NCBI GenBank assembly: GCA_966211965.1 | Contig: CBIHON010000079.1 | Span: 1 to 10,460, forward strand | DNA from: CBIHON01 sp966211965 | GTDB lineage: Bacteria > Pseudomonadota > Gammaproteobacteria > Burkholderiales > Burkholderiaceae_D | Direction of reading: 5' to 3' | DNA length: 10,460 bases | Shown: positions 1 through 7,087 of the stretch, one piece after another | Layout: every line of letters begins with the position of its first letter | How positions within the stretch are numbered: position 1 is the first letter of the stretch | Program-made: the position numbers and the translations under genes | Notes under the pieces: generated by a model | The model's input: the letters and a program-made list of their open reading frames with translations, nothing else | Told to the model about the DNA's origin: nothing | Database searches by the model: none

Positions 1-171
1 GCCCGATTTCGTCACTTTTACTTTTGCTACGAATTTACGGAACAGGACACTAGGCCAGCAACAGAAGCCGACATAAATCGGACAGCCTTGCAGCAACTAC
101 AGACAATCTGCATGTGTTCATACCATTAGAGCTGCGGCAGTGAGAGAATCTCTGCCGCGAGACGCCGAGCC

Positions 172-345
172 TTGAGGGAAGGTTGTGAGAGATGTGTACT
201 TTGTATTGGCGAGTTGCTGAGAAACACTCGCATGCTGCTGGAAAAAATTGCCGATGCGGTAGGTTTCCGCTCCGTCGAACACTTGCGTCGTACATGGACG
301 CGGTACGAATCCCATTCTCTTTCCAGCATTCGCAGCGCGCATCTC
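172..345 (+). pseudogene. Remnant of an AraC/GlxA-type transcriptional regulator (C-terminal HTH)
   Basis: In one frame, positions about 226-300 read LLEKIADAVGFRSVEHLRRT, the second helix-turn-helix of AraC-family regulators, closest in style to the GlxA subgroup. At about 299 the similarity moves to the next frame, which continues GTNPILFPAFAARI, like the usual end of this domain (G-T-x-P-x-x-[FY]-R-x-x-F). The first HTH helix pair and the whole N-terminal amidase-like domain are missing upstream, where I see no recognisable coding sequence. This is therefore a fragment with a frameshift, not a working gene. The homology is called by eye from motif memory; the domain type is fairly clear, the subgroup is inferred. 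Confidence 0.5.
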
Positions 346-548
346 AAATCGCCTGAGCATGGCCGAAGCAATGGCACTCGATCTTGCACCGGCGTGCTGC
401 AGCCTGCCGGTACGGAACAGGTTGCAGCCGAACAGGATGCGGATGCGAACGCCTCGTTTGCGCGCTCCGGCACGACATTGACGATACCCTCGAAACATAC
501 AAGCACCCTGACCTGAAGCCTCCCTTCGATTGCGAATGGAAACAAAAC

Positions 549-603
549 TATATGATCATATACATATATTCGTATATGCACATAAAAATATATTCGTATA
601 TGC
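549..603. promoter_or_regulatory. AT-rich leader with a palindrome and a 24-bp-period direct repeat
   Basis: The stretch is far more AT-rich than its surroundings. It contains a perfect 14-bp palindrome (TATATGATCATATA, 549-562) and two exact 16-bp copies of ATATATTCGTATATGC at 564-579 and 588-603, offset by 24 bp. It lies about 130-180 bp upstream of the lipoprotein gene. A possible promoter is TTGCGA (530-535), 15 bp, TATGAT (551-556), though the spacing is short. The repeats may be operator sites or simply a bent AT-rich promoter region; no protein can be assigned. Confidence 0.4.
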
Positions 604-729
604 GCATTTATCATAAGTACACTTACAGAAAATTAATTTTAGGGTGAGGAGGTGACATGAAATAGCGGCACATGAGGCATAGAGCAGCACCCGGTATTCT
701 CTCAACCATCAAAAAGAAAGCTCTCTTAT

Positions 730-2259
730 ATGCAGAAATCACACAATATGAAGTTGTATGCCGGGCTGGCGTTTGCCCTGGCACTGTCCGGCTGCGGCGG
801 TAGCGATCCTTCAACGTCGTCCACTAGCGGCGACGTCATGCTGGCGGACAGCACTGGCGCCACACCGACGTATTGCCAGGACGGCATCTACCCGGCGCAG
901 TGGGAATGGGACATGACGGCGCCGATCCAGCAGTCGGCCGAACCAGCCACGGAAGGGACACCGAAGATCGAGCAAGTACGTAAGGGTGTGGTCATCGCCA
1001 CCTATACCGCCCTTGGCGGCGATGGGGCTATTAGCCCGTCAGCAGAGAATGTTACCGATGGACAGGATACCCGCGTTGGCCCGTTCCGCCGCTCATCGTA
1101 TCTGCAGTGGTTGCCGGGCGATACGTTCTTGGTCTATCCAGCGGTCTACCGCGGCAAAGACATGCAAATTTACCTCGGGCCGAATTCGGTGAACTACGAA
1201 GATGTGAAGGCCGGCAGATACGTCGTGCCGGAGAACATTACGATTCGCGGCGTGACGGTGAATGGCAAGCGCCCGGTGATTGTCAATCCGCCCTCTGGCG
1301 CATCGATCGCCACATACAATAACGCACTCGTACATGTGGAAGGCAAATTCGTTGACTCAGGAAAAACACTCGTAAAACAAGCATCCAACATTACGATAGA
1401 GAATATCGATGTCATGGATGCGTCTGATGGCGGCAAGGTGTACCGTGCCGGTGTCATAATTGCCGGAGTCAATAATATCACTCTGCGCAATATGCGTATC
1501 TCCGGGTTCAAGCTGCACAGCGCCAATGGCGTATTCGGTGCGGGCGGCAATTCCGGTACCCTGAAGCTGGAGAATGTCGAGTTGGACAATAATGGCGGAG
1601 CCGGCGGCCCTGAGCACAACGCCTACATCAACTCCAGCTCGATCGATCCAAACTTCACATTCCATGTGAAAAACTCGTGGAGCCATGATTCCTTCTATGG
1701 ACATGAGTTGAAATCACGCGCGCAGCGCACCATTGTCGAAGGGTCGTACCTGATGGGTAAGCGCGCCGCTCCTGGCACGCAGACCGAAGCCTATCTGCTC
1801 GATGTACCGAACGGTGGCGTGTTGATTGCACGGAATAACATCTTCGCCAAAAACTATTCCGGCAACAACTCGAACGGCGCATCGCTGACCTTTAACGTCG
1901 AATCTACGACCGATGGACGCCCGCAGAATTTGACGGTGGAGCATAATACCTTCGTCGCGTTCTCGAAGTATTACGACGAACAGCAGCATACGTTGTATCC
2001 GTTCTTTATCGGCAACGTGGGAAGCACCAGCAGGAAGGTGTCGGCGAACGTCTTCGTCGGGTATTGCAAAGCCAATGATGCGGTGAAGGATTATCGCGGC
2101 GAGAATTACGCCGAATTGAACTTCACGGATATCGACAAGACCTTCCATCCGTTGAATCCGCTTCTGCGCGGCAATCAAGCCATTATCGGCACACCTGCGT
2201 ATGTCCATAAGGCAGCCACCGGACAGCGTGCAACCATCGCGTTAGGCGCCCGCGACTAA
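730..2259 (+). CDS. Secreted right-handed beta-helix lipoprotein
   Basis: This is a complete 509-residue protein. The N-terminus is a lipoprotein signal: charged start, hydrophobic YAGLAFALAL, then lipobox L-S-G-C with the acylated cysteine at residue 22 and a Ser/Thr-rich linker. Residues about 160-430 are rich in short strands with N-I-T-I-x-x, V-x-V and N-N-x-F turns (for example NITIRGVTVNG, NITIENIDVMD, LTVEHNTF), typical of parallel beta-helix (PbH1) repeats found in polysaccharide lyases and surface proteins. A polar cluster, H319, H325, E326, K328 and R330 in SHDSFYGHELKSR, is a candidate functional site. I chose the start at 730 because AAAGAAAG lies upstream; the Met at residue 7 (748) would also leave a working signal. 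It probably sits on the outer membrane or is surface-exposed. Substrate unknown; a carbohydrate role is inferred from the fold only. Confidence 0.85.
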   Translation: MQKSHNMKLYAGLAFALALSGCGGSDPSTSSTSGDVMLADSTGATPTYCQDGIYPAQWEWDMTAPIQQSAEPATEGTPKIEQVRKGVVIATYTALGGDGAISPSAENVTDGQDTRVGPFRRSSYLQWLPGDTFLVYPAVYRGKDMQIYLGPNSVNYEDVKAGRYVVPENITIRGVTVNGKRPVIVNPPSGASIATYNNALVHVEGKFVDSGKTLVKQASNITIENIDVMDASDGGKVYRAGVIIAGVNNITLRNMRISGFKLHSANGVFGAGGNSGTLKLENVELDNNGGAGGPEHNAYINSSSIDPNFTFHVKNSWSHDSFYGHELKSRAQRTIVEGSYLMGKRAAPGTQTEAYLLDVPNGGVLIARNNIFAKNYSGNNSNGASLTFNVESTTDGRPQNLTVEHNTFVAFSKYYDEQQHTLYPFFIGNVGSTSRKVSANVFVGYCKANDAVKDYRGENYAELNFTDIDKTFHPLNPLLRGNQAIIGTPAYVHKAATGQRATIALGARD

Positions 2260-2270
2260 CGTCATTTCTC

Positions 2271-2296
2271 CGCTAGCCAGCGCACGCTGGCTAGCG
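2271..2296 (+). terminator. Perfect stem-loop after the lipoprotein gene
   Basis: CGCTAGCCAGCG (2271-2282) and CGCTGGCTAGCG (2285-2296) form a perfect 12-bp inverted repeat around CA, 12 bases after the stop codon. It has no T-tract on either side, so intrinsic termination is uncertain. It may instead protect the mRNA 3' end or mark an insertion boundary, since RAYT-derived DNA begins about 10 bases later. Confidence 0.5.
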
Positions 2297-2306
2297 TACA
2301 TCCACC

Positions 2307-2410
2307 CATCGATATGACGTATCAGCAAGTCGTTGTCGACCCGTTACAACAGGTTCACCGTAGAAAAATAAGTACCGCCTGGATGCCAGGCGCGTCGATA
2401 ATTCGGCAGA
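2307..2410 (-). pseudogene. RAYT transposase fragment (N-terminal end only)
   Basis: Read on the minus strand from about 2407, this encodes PNYRRAWHPGGTYFSTVNLL, then a stop, then RVDNDLLIRHID. That is the conserved N-terminus of a REP-associated tyrosine transposase, nearly the same as the start of the larger RAYT pseudogene at 9259-8769. The start codon is changed (CTG instead of ATG) and an in-frame TAA follows. Similarity ends at about 2307, and the HUH motif and catalytic tyrosine are absent. It is a dead remnant lying between the lipoprotein gene and nadC. Confidence 0.7.
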
Positions 2411-2424
2411 GGTGATTTGACCTT

Positions 2425-2483
2425 TCATGCGGCGCAATACGCCTGCGGCTATTAACGCCTTATGGAGTTCGAGTTACGGCCTT
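2425..2483. repeat. REP-like repeat, copy 1
   Basis: TCATGCGGCGCAATACGCCT and the GCGGCTATTAACGCCTTA that follows match the repeat at 9276-9335 almost base for base, and the TTACGGCCTT end is shared too. GCGCAATA and the later CTATTAACGC can pair imperfectly, giving the hairpin character typical of REPs. It abuts the RAYT fragment at 2307-2410, the usual REP/RAYT association, and ends about 10 bases from the nadC stop codon. Confidence 0.65.
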
Positions 2484-2492
2484 CGAGTCAAA

Positions 2493-3359
2493 TTATCCAA
2501 TTATCCTGAGGGAATAATCGGTCGCTTGCACATCCTTGGTCAGACTGCCGATCGAAATACGATCCACGCCGGTCTCCGCGATCGCGCGCACACTGCTCAT
2601 GTCGACGCCGCCGGATGCCTCCAGCAACGCTCTACCCGCAGTTATTGCAACCGCTTTGCGCATTGCCTCCAACGTAAAATTATCCAGCACCACCGAAGTC
2701 GCGCCTGCGCTTAGCGCTTCGTCCAACTCGTCCAGCGTTTCGACTTCGATCTGGATCGTCACCCCGGCATTCAGTGCTTGTGCGGCACGCATCGCGGGTG
2801 CAATACCGCCGGCTGCGACAATATGGTTTTCCTTGATCAATATCCCGTCATACAGGGCCAGCCGCTGGTTTTGTCCGCCGCCGACCCGCACCGCATATTT
2901 CTGCGCCAGCCGCATGCCCGGCAAGGTCTTGCGCGTATCGAGGATGGCCGCGCGCGTGCCCTGCACCACATCCACATAGCGCCGTGTGGCGCTGGCAACG
3001 CCCGACAGCAATTGCAGGAAATTCAGCGCGCAACGTTCGCCGGTCAGCAAGGCCCGGGCCGGCGCATCGATCGAGCAAACCTCATTGTCGGCGCTCATCA
3101 TCGCGCCTTCGGCGTAATGCCAAAAGACGCGGATGCGCGGGTCAAGCTGTTTCATCACGCCTTCAAACCAAGGTGCGCCGCATAGTACGGCCGCTTCGCG
3201 CACGATGACGCGCGCCTTGACCATCTCATTTTCCGGCACCAACTTGCCGGTGACATCGCCGCTGCCGACATCTTCGTTCAATGCGGCCTGGATATTGGCT
3301 TCAAACGCTGCCGCGAGCGCCGGGTCGAATGGGGCGTATGGATTTTGCAAGGTATTCAT
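2493..3359 (-). CDS. nadC: Nicotinate-nucleotide pyrophosphorylase (carboxylating), quinolinate phosphoribosyltransferase
   Basis: Converts quinolinate and PRPP to nicotinate mononucleotide, CO2 and PPi, the committed step from the de novo pathway into NAD synthesis, in the cytoplasm. The 288-residue length matches the family. Visible motifs are the N-terminal NEDVGSGDVTGKLVP, GERCALNFLQ with R109, DTRKTLPG with R143 and K144, LIKENH with K176, IEVE with E205, and LDNF with D226. Spacing of these residues parallels the Mycobacterium tuberculosis enzyme with an offset of four. The normally conserved His of G-G-G-x-N-H-R is Gln here (Q165 in GGGQNQR). The ATG overlaps the nadA stop as ATGA, so translation is probably coupled. 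No clear terminator follows; REP-like DNA starts about 10 bases beyond the stop. Confidence 0.96.
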   Translation of the reverse strand: MNTLQNPYAPFDPALAAAFEANIQAALNEDVGSGDVTGKLVPENEMVKARVIVREAAVLCGAPWFEGVMKQLDPRIRVFWHYAEGAMMSADNEVCSIDAPARALLTGERCALNFLQLLSGVASATRRYVDVVQGTRAAILDTRKTLPGMRLAQKYAVRVGGGQNQRLALYDGILIKENHIVAAGGIAPAMRAAQALNAGVTIQIEVETLDELDEALSAGATSVVLDNFTLEAMRKAVAITAGRALLEASGGVDMSSVRAIAETGVDRISIGSLTKDVQATDYSLRIIG

Positions 3360-4495
3360 GCCGGGCCGATTCCTGAAAATAGTTTGTGTTCTTGCGCCAG
3401 ATCAGGTTCGGGACGAACCTTGGCTTTTTGTTGCGCCGCAAAGTCGAGCATGCGGTCAATGCAGACATAGGCCTTGCGGCCGACTTCGGCATCCACTTGA
3501 ATTTCATTGGCGCCGGATTCCAGCGTCTCCATCAGATTCTGCAGGCCATTCATCGCCATCCAGGGGCAATGCGCGCAGCTCTTGCAGGTCGCGCTGTTGC
3601 CGGCGGTCGGCGCGTCAATGAAGCGCTTGCCGGGCGCGGCCAGACGCATCTTGTGCAAGATACCGTTGTCGGTGGCGACGATGAAGGTCTCGGCATCCAT
3701 CGTCTTCGCTGCCGCGATCAATTGCGAAGTCGAACCAACCACGTCAGCCAGCGCCACTACCGCCTCGGGCGACTCCGGATGCACCAGGACTTTTGCCGAC
3801 GGATGCTCGCGCTTGAGCAGTTCCAGTTCAATGCCCTTGAACTCATCATGCACCAGGCAGGACCCCTGCCATAGCAGCATGTCGGCTCCGGTTTTCTTCC
3901 GGATGTAACTGCCGAGATGCTTATCAGGCGCCCACAGGATTTTTTTTCCCTGGGCATGCAGATGGGCGACGATATCGAGTCCGATGGATGAGGTCACCAT
4001 CCAATCTGCCCGCGCTTTGACCGCCGCGCTGGTATTCGCATATACCACCACGGTACGTTCAGGATGCGCGTCGCAAAACGCGGTGAACTCGTCGGCCGGA
4101 CATCCCAAGTCGAGCGAACATGTGGCGTCGAGGTCGGGCATCAGGATGCGCTTTTCCGGACTGAGTATCTTGGCCGTTTCCCCCATGAACTTGACGCCGG
4201 CAACAACCAGAGTCTGGGCCGGATGATCGCGCCCGAAGCGCGCCATTTCAAGCGAATCGGACACGCATCCGCCGGTTTCTTCCGCCAGATCCTGGAGTTC
4301 GGCGTCGACGTAATAATGCGCGACAAGCACCGCATTTTTCTCTTTCAACAGGCGTTTGATGCGCTCCTTGAGCGCAGTGCGTTCCGCCGGGGCTGGCACT
4401 GCGGGCACACGTGCCCAAGCATTCACGGTGCAGCTGGTGCCGGCAGCAATCTGCGGCTGTTCGAATTCGATGATCTTGATGGATTGAGTTTGCAT
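3356..4495 (-). CDS. nadA: Quinolinate synthase A, [4Fe-4S] enzyme
   Basis: Condenses iminoaspartate with dihydroxyacetone phosphate to give quinolinate, the step before NadC. The 379 residues contain the three cluster cysteines at the expected spacing: C126 in DATCSLDLGCP, C213 in QGSCLVHDEF, and C310 in CKSCAHCPWMAMN. They match E. coli C113, C200 and C297 with a constant offset of 13. Other family motifs are VLVAHYYVDAELQDLA, the substrate-site GGCVSDSLEMA, and APDKHLGSYI. The N-terminus is about 30 residues longer than in E. coli, mostly low-conservation sequence rich in Pro and Ala. The Shine-Dalgarno before the ATG is weak, so the exact start is less certain. It forms an operon with nadC (4-bp ATGA overlap) and perhaps the SDR gene 117 bp upstream. 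The usual partner nadB is not in the window. Confidence 0.97.
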   Translation of the reverse strand: MQTQSIKIIEFEQPQIAAGTSCTVNAWARVPAVPAPAERTALKERIKRLLKEKNAVLVAHYYVDAELQDLAEETGGCVSDSLEMARFGRDHPAQTLVVAGVKFMGETAKILSPEKRILMPDLDATCSLDLGCPADEFTAFCDAHPERTVVVYANTSAAVKARADWMVTSSIGLDIVAHLHAQGKKILWAPDKHLGSYIRKKTGADMLLWQGSCLVHDEFKGIELELLKREHPSAKVLVHPESPEAVVALADVVGSTSQLIAAAKTMDAETFIVATDNGILHKMRLAAPGKRFIDAPTAGNSATCKSCAHCPWMAMNGLQNLMETLESGANEIQVDAEVGRKAYVCIDRMLDFAAQQKAKVRPEPDLAQEHKLFSGIGPA

Positions 4496-4612
4496 GGTGA
4501 TAAAGAAATAGCGGGCGCCGTACTGCGTTATTTGCCGCTAACGGCGAACGTCTTGCAAGGCATGCCATTCCGAGTCTTGCATGATCGCCGCCGCCTCCGA
4601 ACCCGCCCCTTC

Positions 4613-5212
4613 CTACCAAACCCGATAAACCCTCCCCGTCTGCGCCCCTTCCACACTCCGGCTGTACGCCAGCGCCACCCGGCTCGCCGGCACCGTCTCA
4701 AAGCCTTGGAAATACGCCCCATAAACCCCCACCGATTCCGTCAGCAAAGTCGCATTCACCACGTTGATCCGGATCCCGCGCGGCAGCTCGATCGCCGCGG
4801 CCCGTGCAAAGCCTTCGATCGCCGTATTCACCGTGGTCGCATTGGCGCCGTAGCGGATCGGCTCTTCGCCGAGAATCCCGCTGATCAGGGTGAACGAGCC
4901 GCCGTCGTTGAGGTATTCCTGCCCGGCCAGCACCACATTGACCTGTCCCATCAGCTTGTCTTTCAAGCCGATGCCGAACTGTTCCGGCGTCATCTCGGTC
5001 AGCGGGCCGAAGTGCAGGCTGCCGGCGGCCATGACGACCGCGTCCACCTTGCCGGTTTTGTCGAACAAGCTGCGCACATTGGCGATGTCGGTGACGTCGG
5101 CTTGGTAGTCGCCGCTGGTCTTGCCGACCTGGATTACTTCATGGCGTTGCGCCAATTCTTGGGTGACTGCTTTTCCGACGGTGCCGCTGGCGCCGATGAC
5201 GATGATTTTCAT
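4613..5212 (-). CDS. Short-chain dehydrogenase/reductase (SDR) family protein, short form
   Basis: The 199-residue protein opens with a Rossmann glycine motif, VIGASGTVGKAV (residues 5-16), and has MAAGS (61-65) in place of the usual N-N-A-G, plus a candidate catalytic Ser at 111 (LISG). The Y-x-x-x-K motif is not intact: Y121 is followed four residues on by Ala, then TTVNTAIEGFARAAAIELPRGIRIN, which is typical of the SDR helix and strand that follow. The catalytic lysine is missing, so activity may be changed, as in some short SDR subfamilies. AAGGA lies 7 bases before the ATG and supports this start. A LysR fragment is divergently oriented upstream, the common LysR/target layout. Substrate not predictable. 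Confidence 0.85.
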   Translation of the reverse strand: MKIIVIGASGTVGKAVTQELAQRHEVIQVGKTSGDYQADVTDIANVRSLFDKTGKVDAVVMAAGSLHFGPLTEMTPEQFGIGLKDKLMGQVNVVLAGQEYLNDGGSFTLISGILGEEPIRYGANATTVNTAIEGFARAAAIELPRGIRINVVNATLLTESVGVYGAYFQGFETVPASRVALAYSRSVEGAQTGRVYRVW

Positions 5213-5351
5213 GATGGTCCTTTTGTAAAAGTTGAGGGAATGTCGTTTTGTCTATCGCATTGCTGCAATCAGTGAGGGAATTATCCGGTTCGTCGCCCAT
5301 GGGATAAATGCGTTAGCATGACCGACATTGCAAACCATCAGTTTCTAATCA
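5213..5351. promoter_or_regulatory. Divergent SDR/LysR control region
   Basis: This 139-bp gap separates the SDR start (minus) from the LysR start (plus), the place where LysR proteins normally bind. It contains a TTATCC (5281-5286) / GGATAA (5302-5307) inverted repeat with a 15-bp spacer, a possible regulator site. With the LysR gene destroyed, specific control of the SDR gene has probably been lost. No confident -35/-10 pair is seen. Confidence 0.35.
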
Positions 5352-5480
5352 ATGGACAAACTGCTCAGCATGAAAGTCTTTGTCGCGACCGTCGATGCCG
5401 GCAGCATCAGCGCCGCATCCGAGGCATTCAACATTTCGCCGGTGATGGCCGGCAAGCGCATCCGCTTTCTCGAAGTACGT
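5352..5480 (+). pseudogene. LysR-family regulator, N-terminal 41 codons, truncated by a mobile element
   Basis: MDKLLSMKVFVATVDAGSIS followed by AASEAFNISPVMAGKRIRFLE is an unmistakable LysR winged-helix N-terminus: the first helix M-x-x-F-V, then S-I-S-A-A-S-E-A-F-N-I-S-P. Similarity stops after FLE at about 5474, within a few bases of the left end of the element at 5481, and the frame closes at a TAG at 5493-5495. The remaining roughly 250 residues are not found to the right of the element (6400 onward), so insertion was accompanied or followed by loss of the 3' part. The gene cannot make a functional regulator. It faces away from the SDR gene, its probable former target. Confidence 0.85.
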
Positions 5481-6399
5481 TGGGGTCAGATTTAGACAAA
5501 ATAGTTTTCAGCGCTCTCCCGCAATTACTTTGCCAACCGTAGAGTAGTGAATGCCGACATGCCGGCCAATCGCCGCCATGCTGTAACCATATTCCAGGTA
5601 CGCCTTCTTCATGGCCGCGTCGCGCGATTTTTTCAGATTGCATATGACTCGTCAGCAATTCCGCCAAACTCGGCCTATGCAAAAACCGTTGGGCGCGGGA
5701 GATTTCCTTTAATTCATCCTTGTTATCGAGTAGAGGACGCATTGTTTCGACGAAATCGTCCGGCCCCAGTACCGCCTGCCCTCTTACCGCCGGCCATGGG
5801 GACGGCAGCCCTTTGTCCTGCGCGACAAATTCCCCATAGCGCCGCGGTGCTACCGCGCGATATTTGCCGAACTGCGCCAGTATCCAGTCCGTATGGAGCC
5901 ACGCCATCCCATCGATCAAACCCATGATCGCAGGATAGCTGCTCCAGCGGTAACGCTCAACCGATTTCACCATGGCGGCACGGACCGGATTCAGCACGAC
6001 ATAGCGGCATAGCTCCAGCAGATAACTGTCCCGTTCCACCAGAATCGCCTTGAAGCGCCCTAGGAATACATACCCCACGCGCCCATGCCTCCGATTGAAG
6101 CGCTGCGTATAGACCCCGTTCAATTGCCGCATGCCGAGCGAGAGATTGGCGTCGGGAGTCTCGATCAGCAAATGGTAGTGGTTGTCCATCAGGCAGTAGG
6201 CGTGGCATAGCCAGCCGAATCGCTTCACCACCTTGCCCAGGCAAGCGAAAAACAATTCCCGGTCATCGTCATCAAGGAAAATCGGGTTGCGCGCATTGCC
6301 ACGGGAGGTTAGGTGATAGATTGCGTCGGGGAATTCAAGACGGAGGGGGACATGGTGAGAGTTTATTGGGCAATCCCATTATGTCTAGACCTGACCCCA
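5481..6399 (-). mobile_element. RAYT-type element 1, 919 bp, with inverted ends
   Basis: The left end TGGGGTCAGATTTAGAC (5481-5497) and the right end GTCTAGACCTGACCCCA (6383-6399) are inverted repeats matching at 15 of 17 positions. They enclose one Y1 transposase gene on the minus strand. The same GGGGTCAGRTYTAG core bounds element 2 (7733-8648), which is almost the same length. Insertion truncated a LysR gene. I see no target duplication, as expected for HUH/Y1 elements. Its transposase is frameshifted, so movement would need enzyme supplied in trans. Confidence 0.75.
5508..6353 (-). pseudogene. Y1 (HUH) REP-associated transposase with C-terminal HTH, two frameshifts
   Basis: The central frame (6255-5428 as an open frame) encodes the HUH motif NHYHLLIETP, the R-Q-L-N-G-V-Y-T-Q block, LGRFKAILVERD and the catalytic-tyrosine region ELCRYVVLNPVRA, as in element 2. 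Upstream, the same frame continues without a start (RLEFPDAIYHLTSRGNARNP); the expected ATG at 6353 is one base out of frame across a run of five C (6346-6350). Downstream, at a run of six A on the coding strand (5628-5633), the proper C-terminus moves to another frame: KKSRDAAMKKAY, then EYGYSMAAIGRHVGIHYSTV, GKVIAGER and a stop at 5508-5510, an HTH like that of element 2. Both shifts are at homopolymers, so assembly error or real decay are alternatives. A TTG start at 6255 is unlikely to give a full protein. Confidence 0.8.
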
Positions 6400-6598
6400 T
6401 GCTTTGTCAGGTGGAAATTTCTGAGCGCACAAAGCGATAGACAAGCGCGCCCATAATTAATACTATAGCAACTGTTATCAATTGCATATTCCAGGGAAAT
6501 GAACGATGACAGAACGGCGCTATATCATTGGCAGCAAAGAAGGGTGGCTCAATATCAAACGATAACCGGGTGGGCAGATCATCGCCGTACCGGGATTT

Positions 6599-7087
6599 TT
6601 GCAAGTGCAACTTACTGCCACCAAGGATGGCCGGGACTATTTTACGGTCCTCGAAGGCGTGGAGAAGGGCAAGAATTTCTCGGTTAAAACGGGCAATCTG
6701 AGTGCAGGAGCTCCCAGCTACAGAGGACCGGCGAGGCTGGTATTCAATCCTGTCAAGAAACTTCTTAGCTATGCCGGAGGAACGGTGAAAGCAATTACCC
6801 ACGAAGACAACCCCATTCCTTACGGTCTGCATCCGATTCAGCTTCCGGATTTTCCGCACGACCTGGGCGCTCATTACATGGCGCAGTCAAGCTATGCTAA
6901 GAACTGGTTCTATTTAGGGCGCGGCAACGCCATCGCCGGTAACAACGATCGGTATTTGCACGCTGGTCGGGTGAGTGCCGGATGCATTACGGTGGACCCG
7001 GCCGCCTGGACGAAACTGTATGAATATCTCATTCTTTGTAGGGGTAACGATGCCAAAACCGTCGGTTCGGTCTCTGTGGTTCGCTAG
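6599..7087 (+). CDS. L,D-transpeptidase-like (YkuD/DUF2778-type) protein, probably 5' damaged
   Basis: The C-terminal half has RYLHAGRVSAGCITVDPAAW, with H121 and C129 counted from the TTG at 6599. This is the His-x(5)-S-x-G-Cys signature of L,D-transpeptidase folds, including the DUF2778 type used by the Tlde1 class of type VI effectors. No signal peptide is present. The same frame extends upstream to an ATG at 6506 with AGGGA 8 bases before it (TERRYIIGSKEGWLNIKR), but a TAA at 6563-6565 interrupts it before GGQIIAVPGFLQVQL. A single nonsense change or sequence error could explain this; the TTG start is a fallback with no good ribosome site. The 3' end overlaps the next gene by 38 bases. 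Role inferred: acting on peptidoglycan peptides. The family assignment rests on the motif only. Confidence 0.6.
   Translation: MQVQLTATKDGRDYFTVLEGVEKGKNFSVKTGNLSAGAPSYRGPARLVFNPVKKLLSYAGGTVKAITHEDNPIPYGLHPIQLPDFPHDLGAHYMAQSSYAKNWFYLGRGNAIAGNNDRYLHAGRVSAGCITVDPAAWTKLYEYLILCRGNDAKTVGSVSVVR

Noticed and set aside
2427..2714. 95-codon plus-strand frame starting in the REP
   Set aside because: Beyond the REP it is antisense to nadC. It is useful only because it shows the same REP-encoded peptide as the XRE gene.
4064..5275. 403-codon plus-strand open frame across nadA and the SDR gene
   Set aside because: It is antisense to two well-supported genes, is Arg/His-rich and shows no family motifs; it is a by-product of GC-rich codon use.
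6459..6470. TAATACTATAG resembling a phage T7-type promoter
   Set aside because: It lacks the central CGACTCA bases; the resemblance is only to the two ends.
6407..6874. 155-codon minus-strand frame opposite the L,D-transpeptidase-like gene
   Set aside because: Most of it is the complement of the motif-bearing plus-strand gene. Only its last 26 codons, outside that gene, look protein-like; they are listed as a separate finding.
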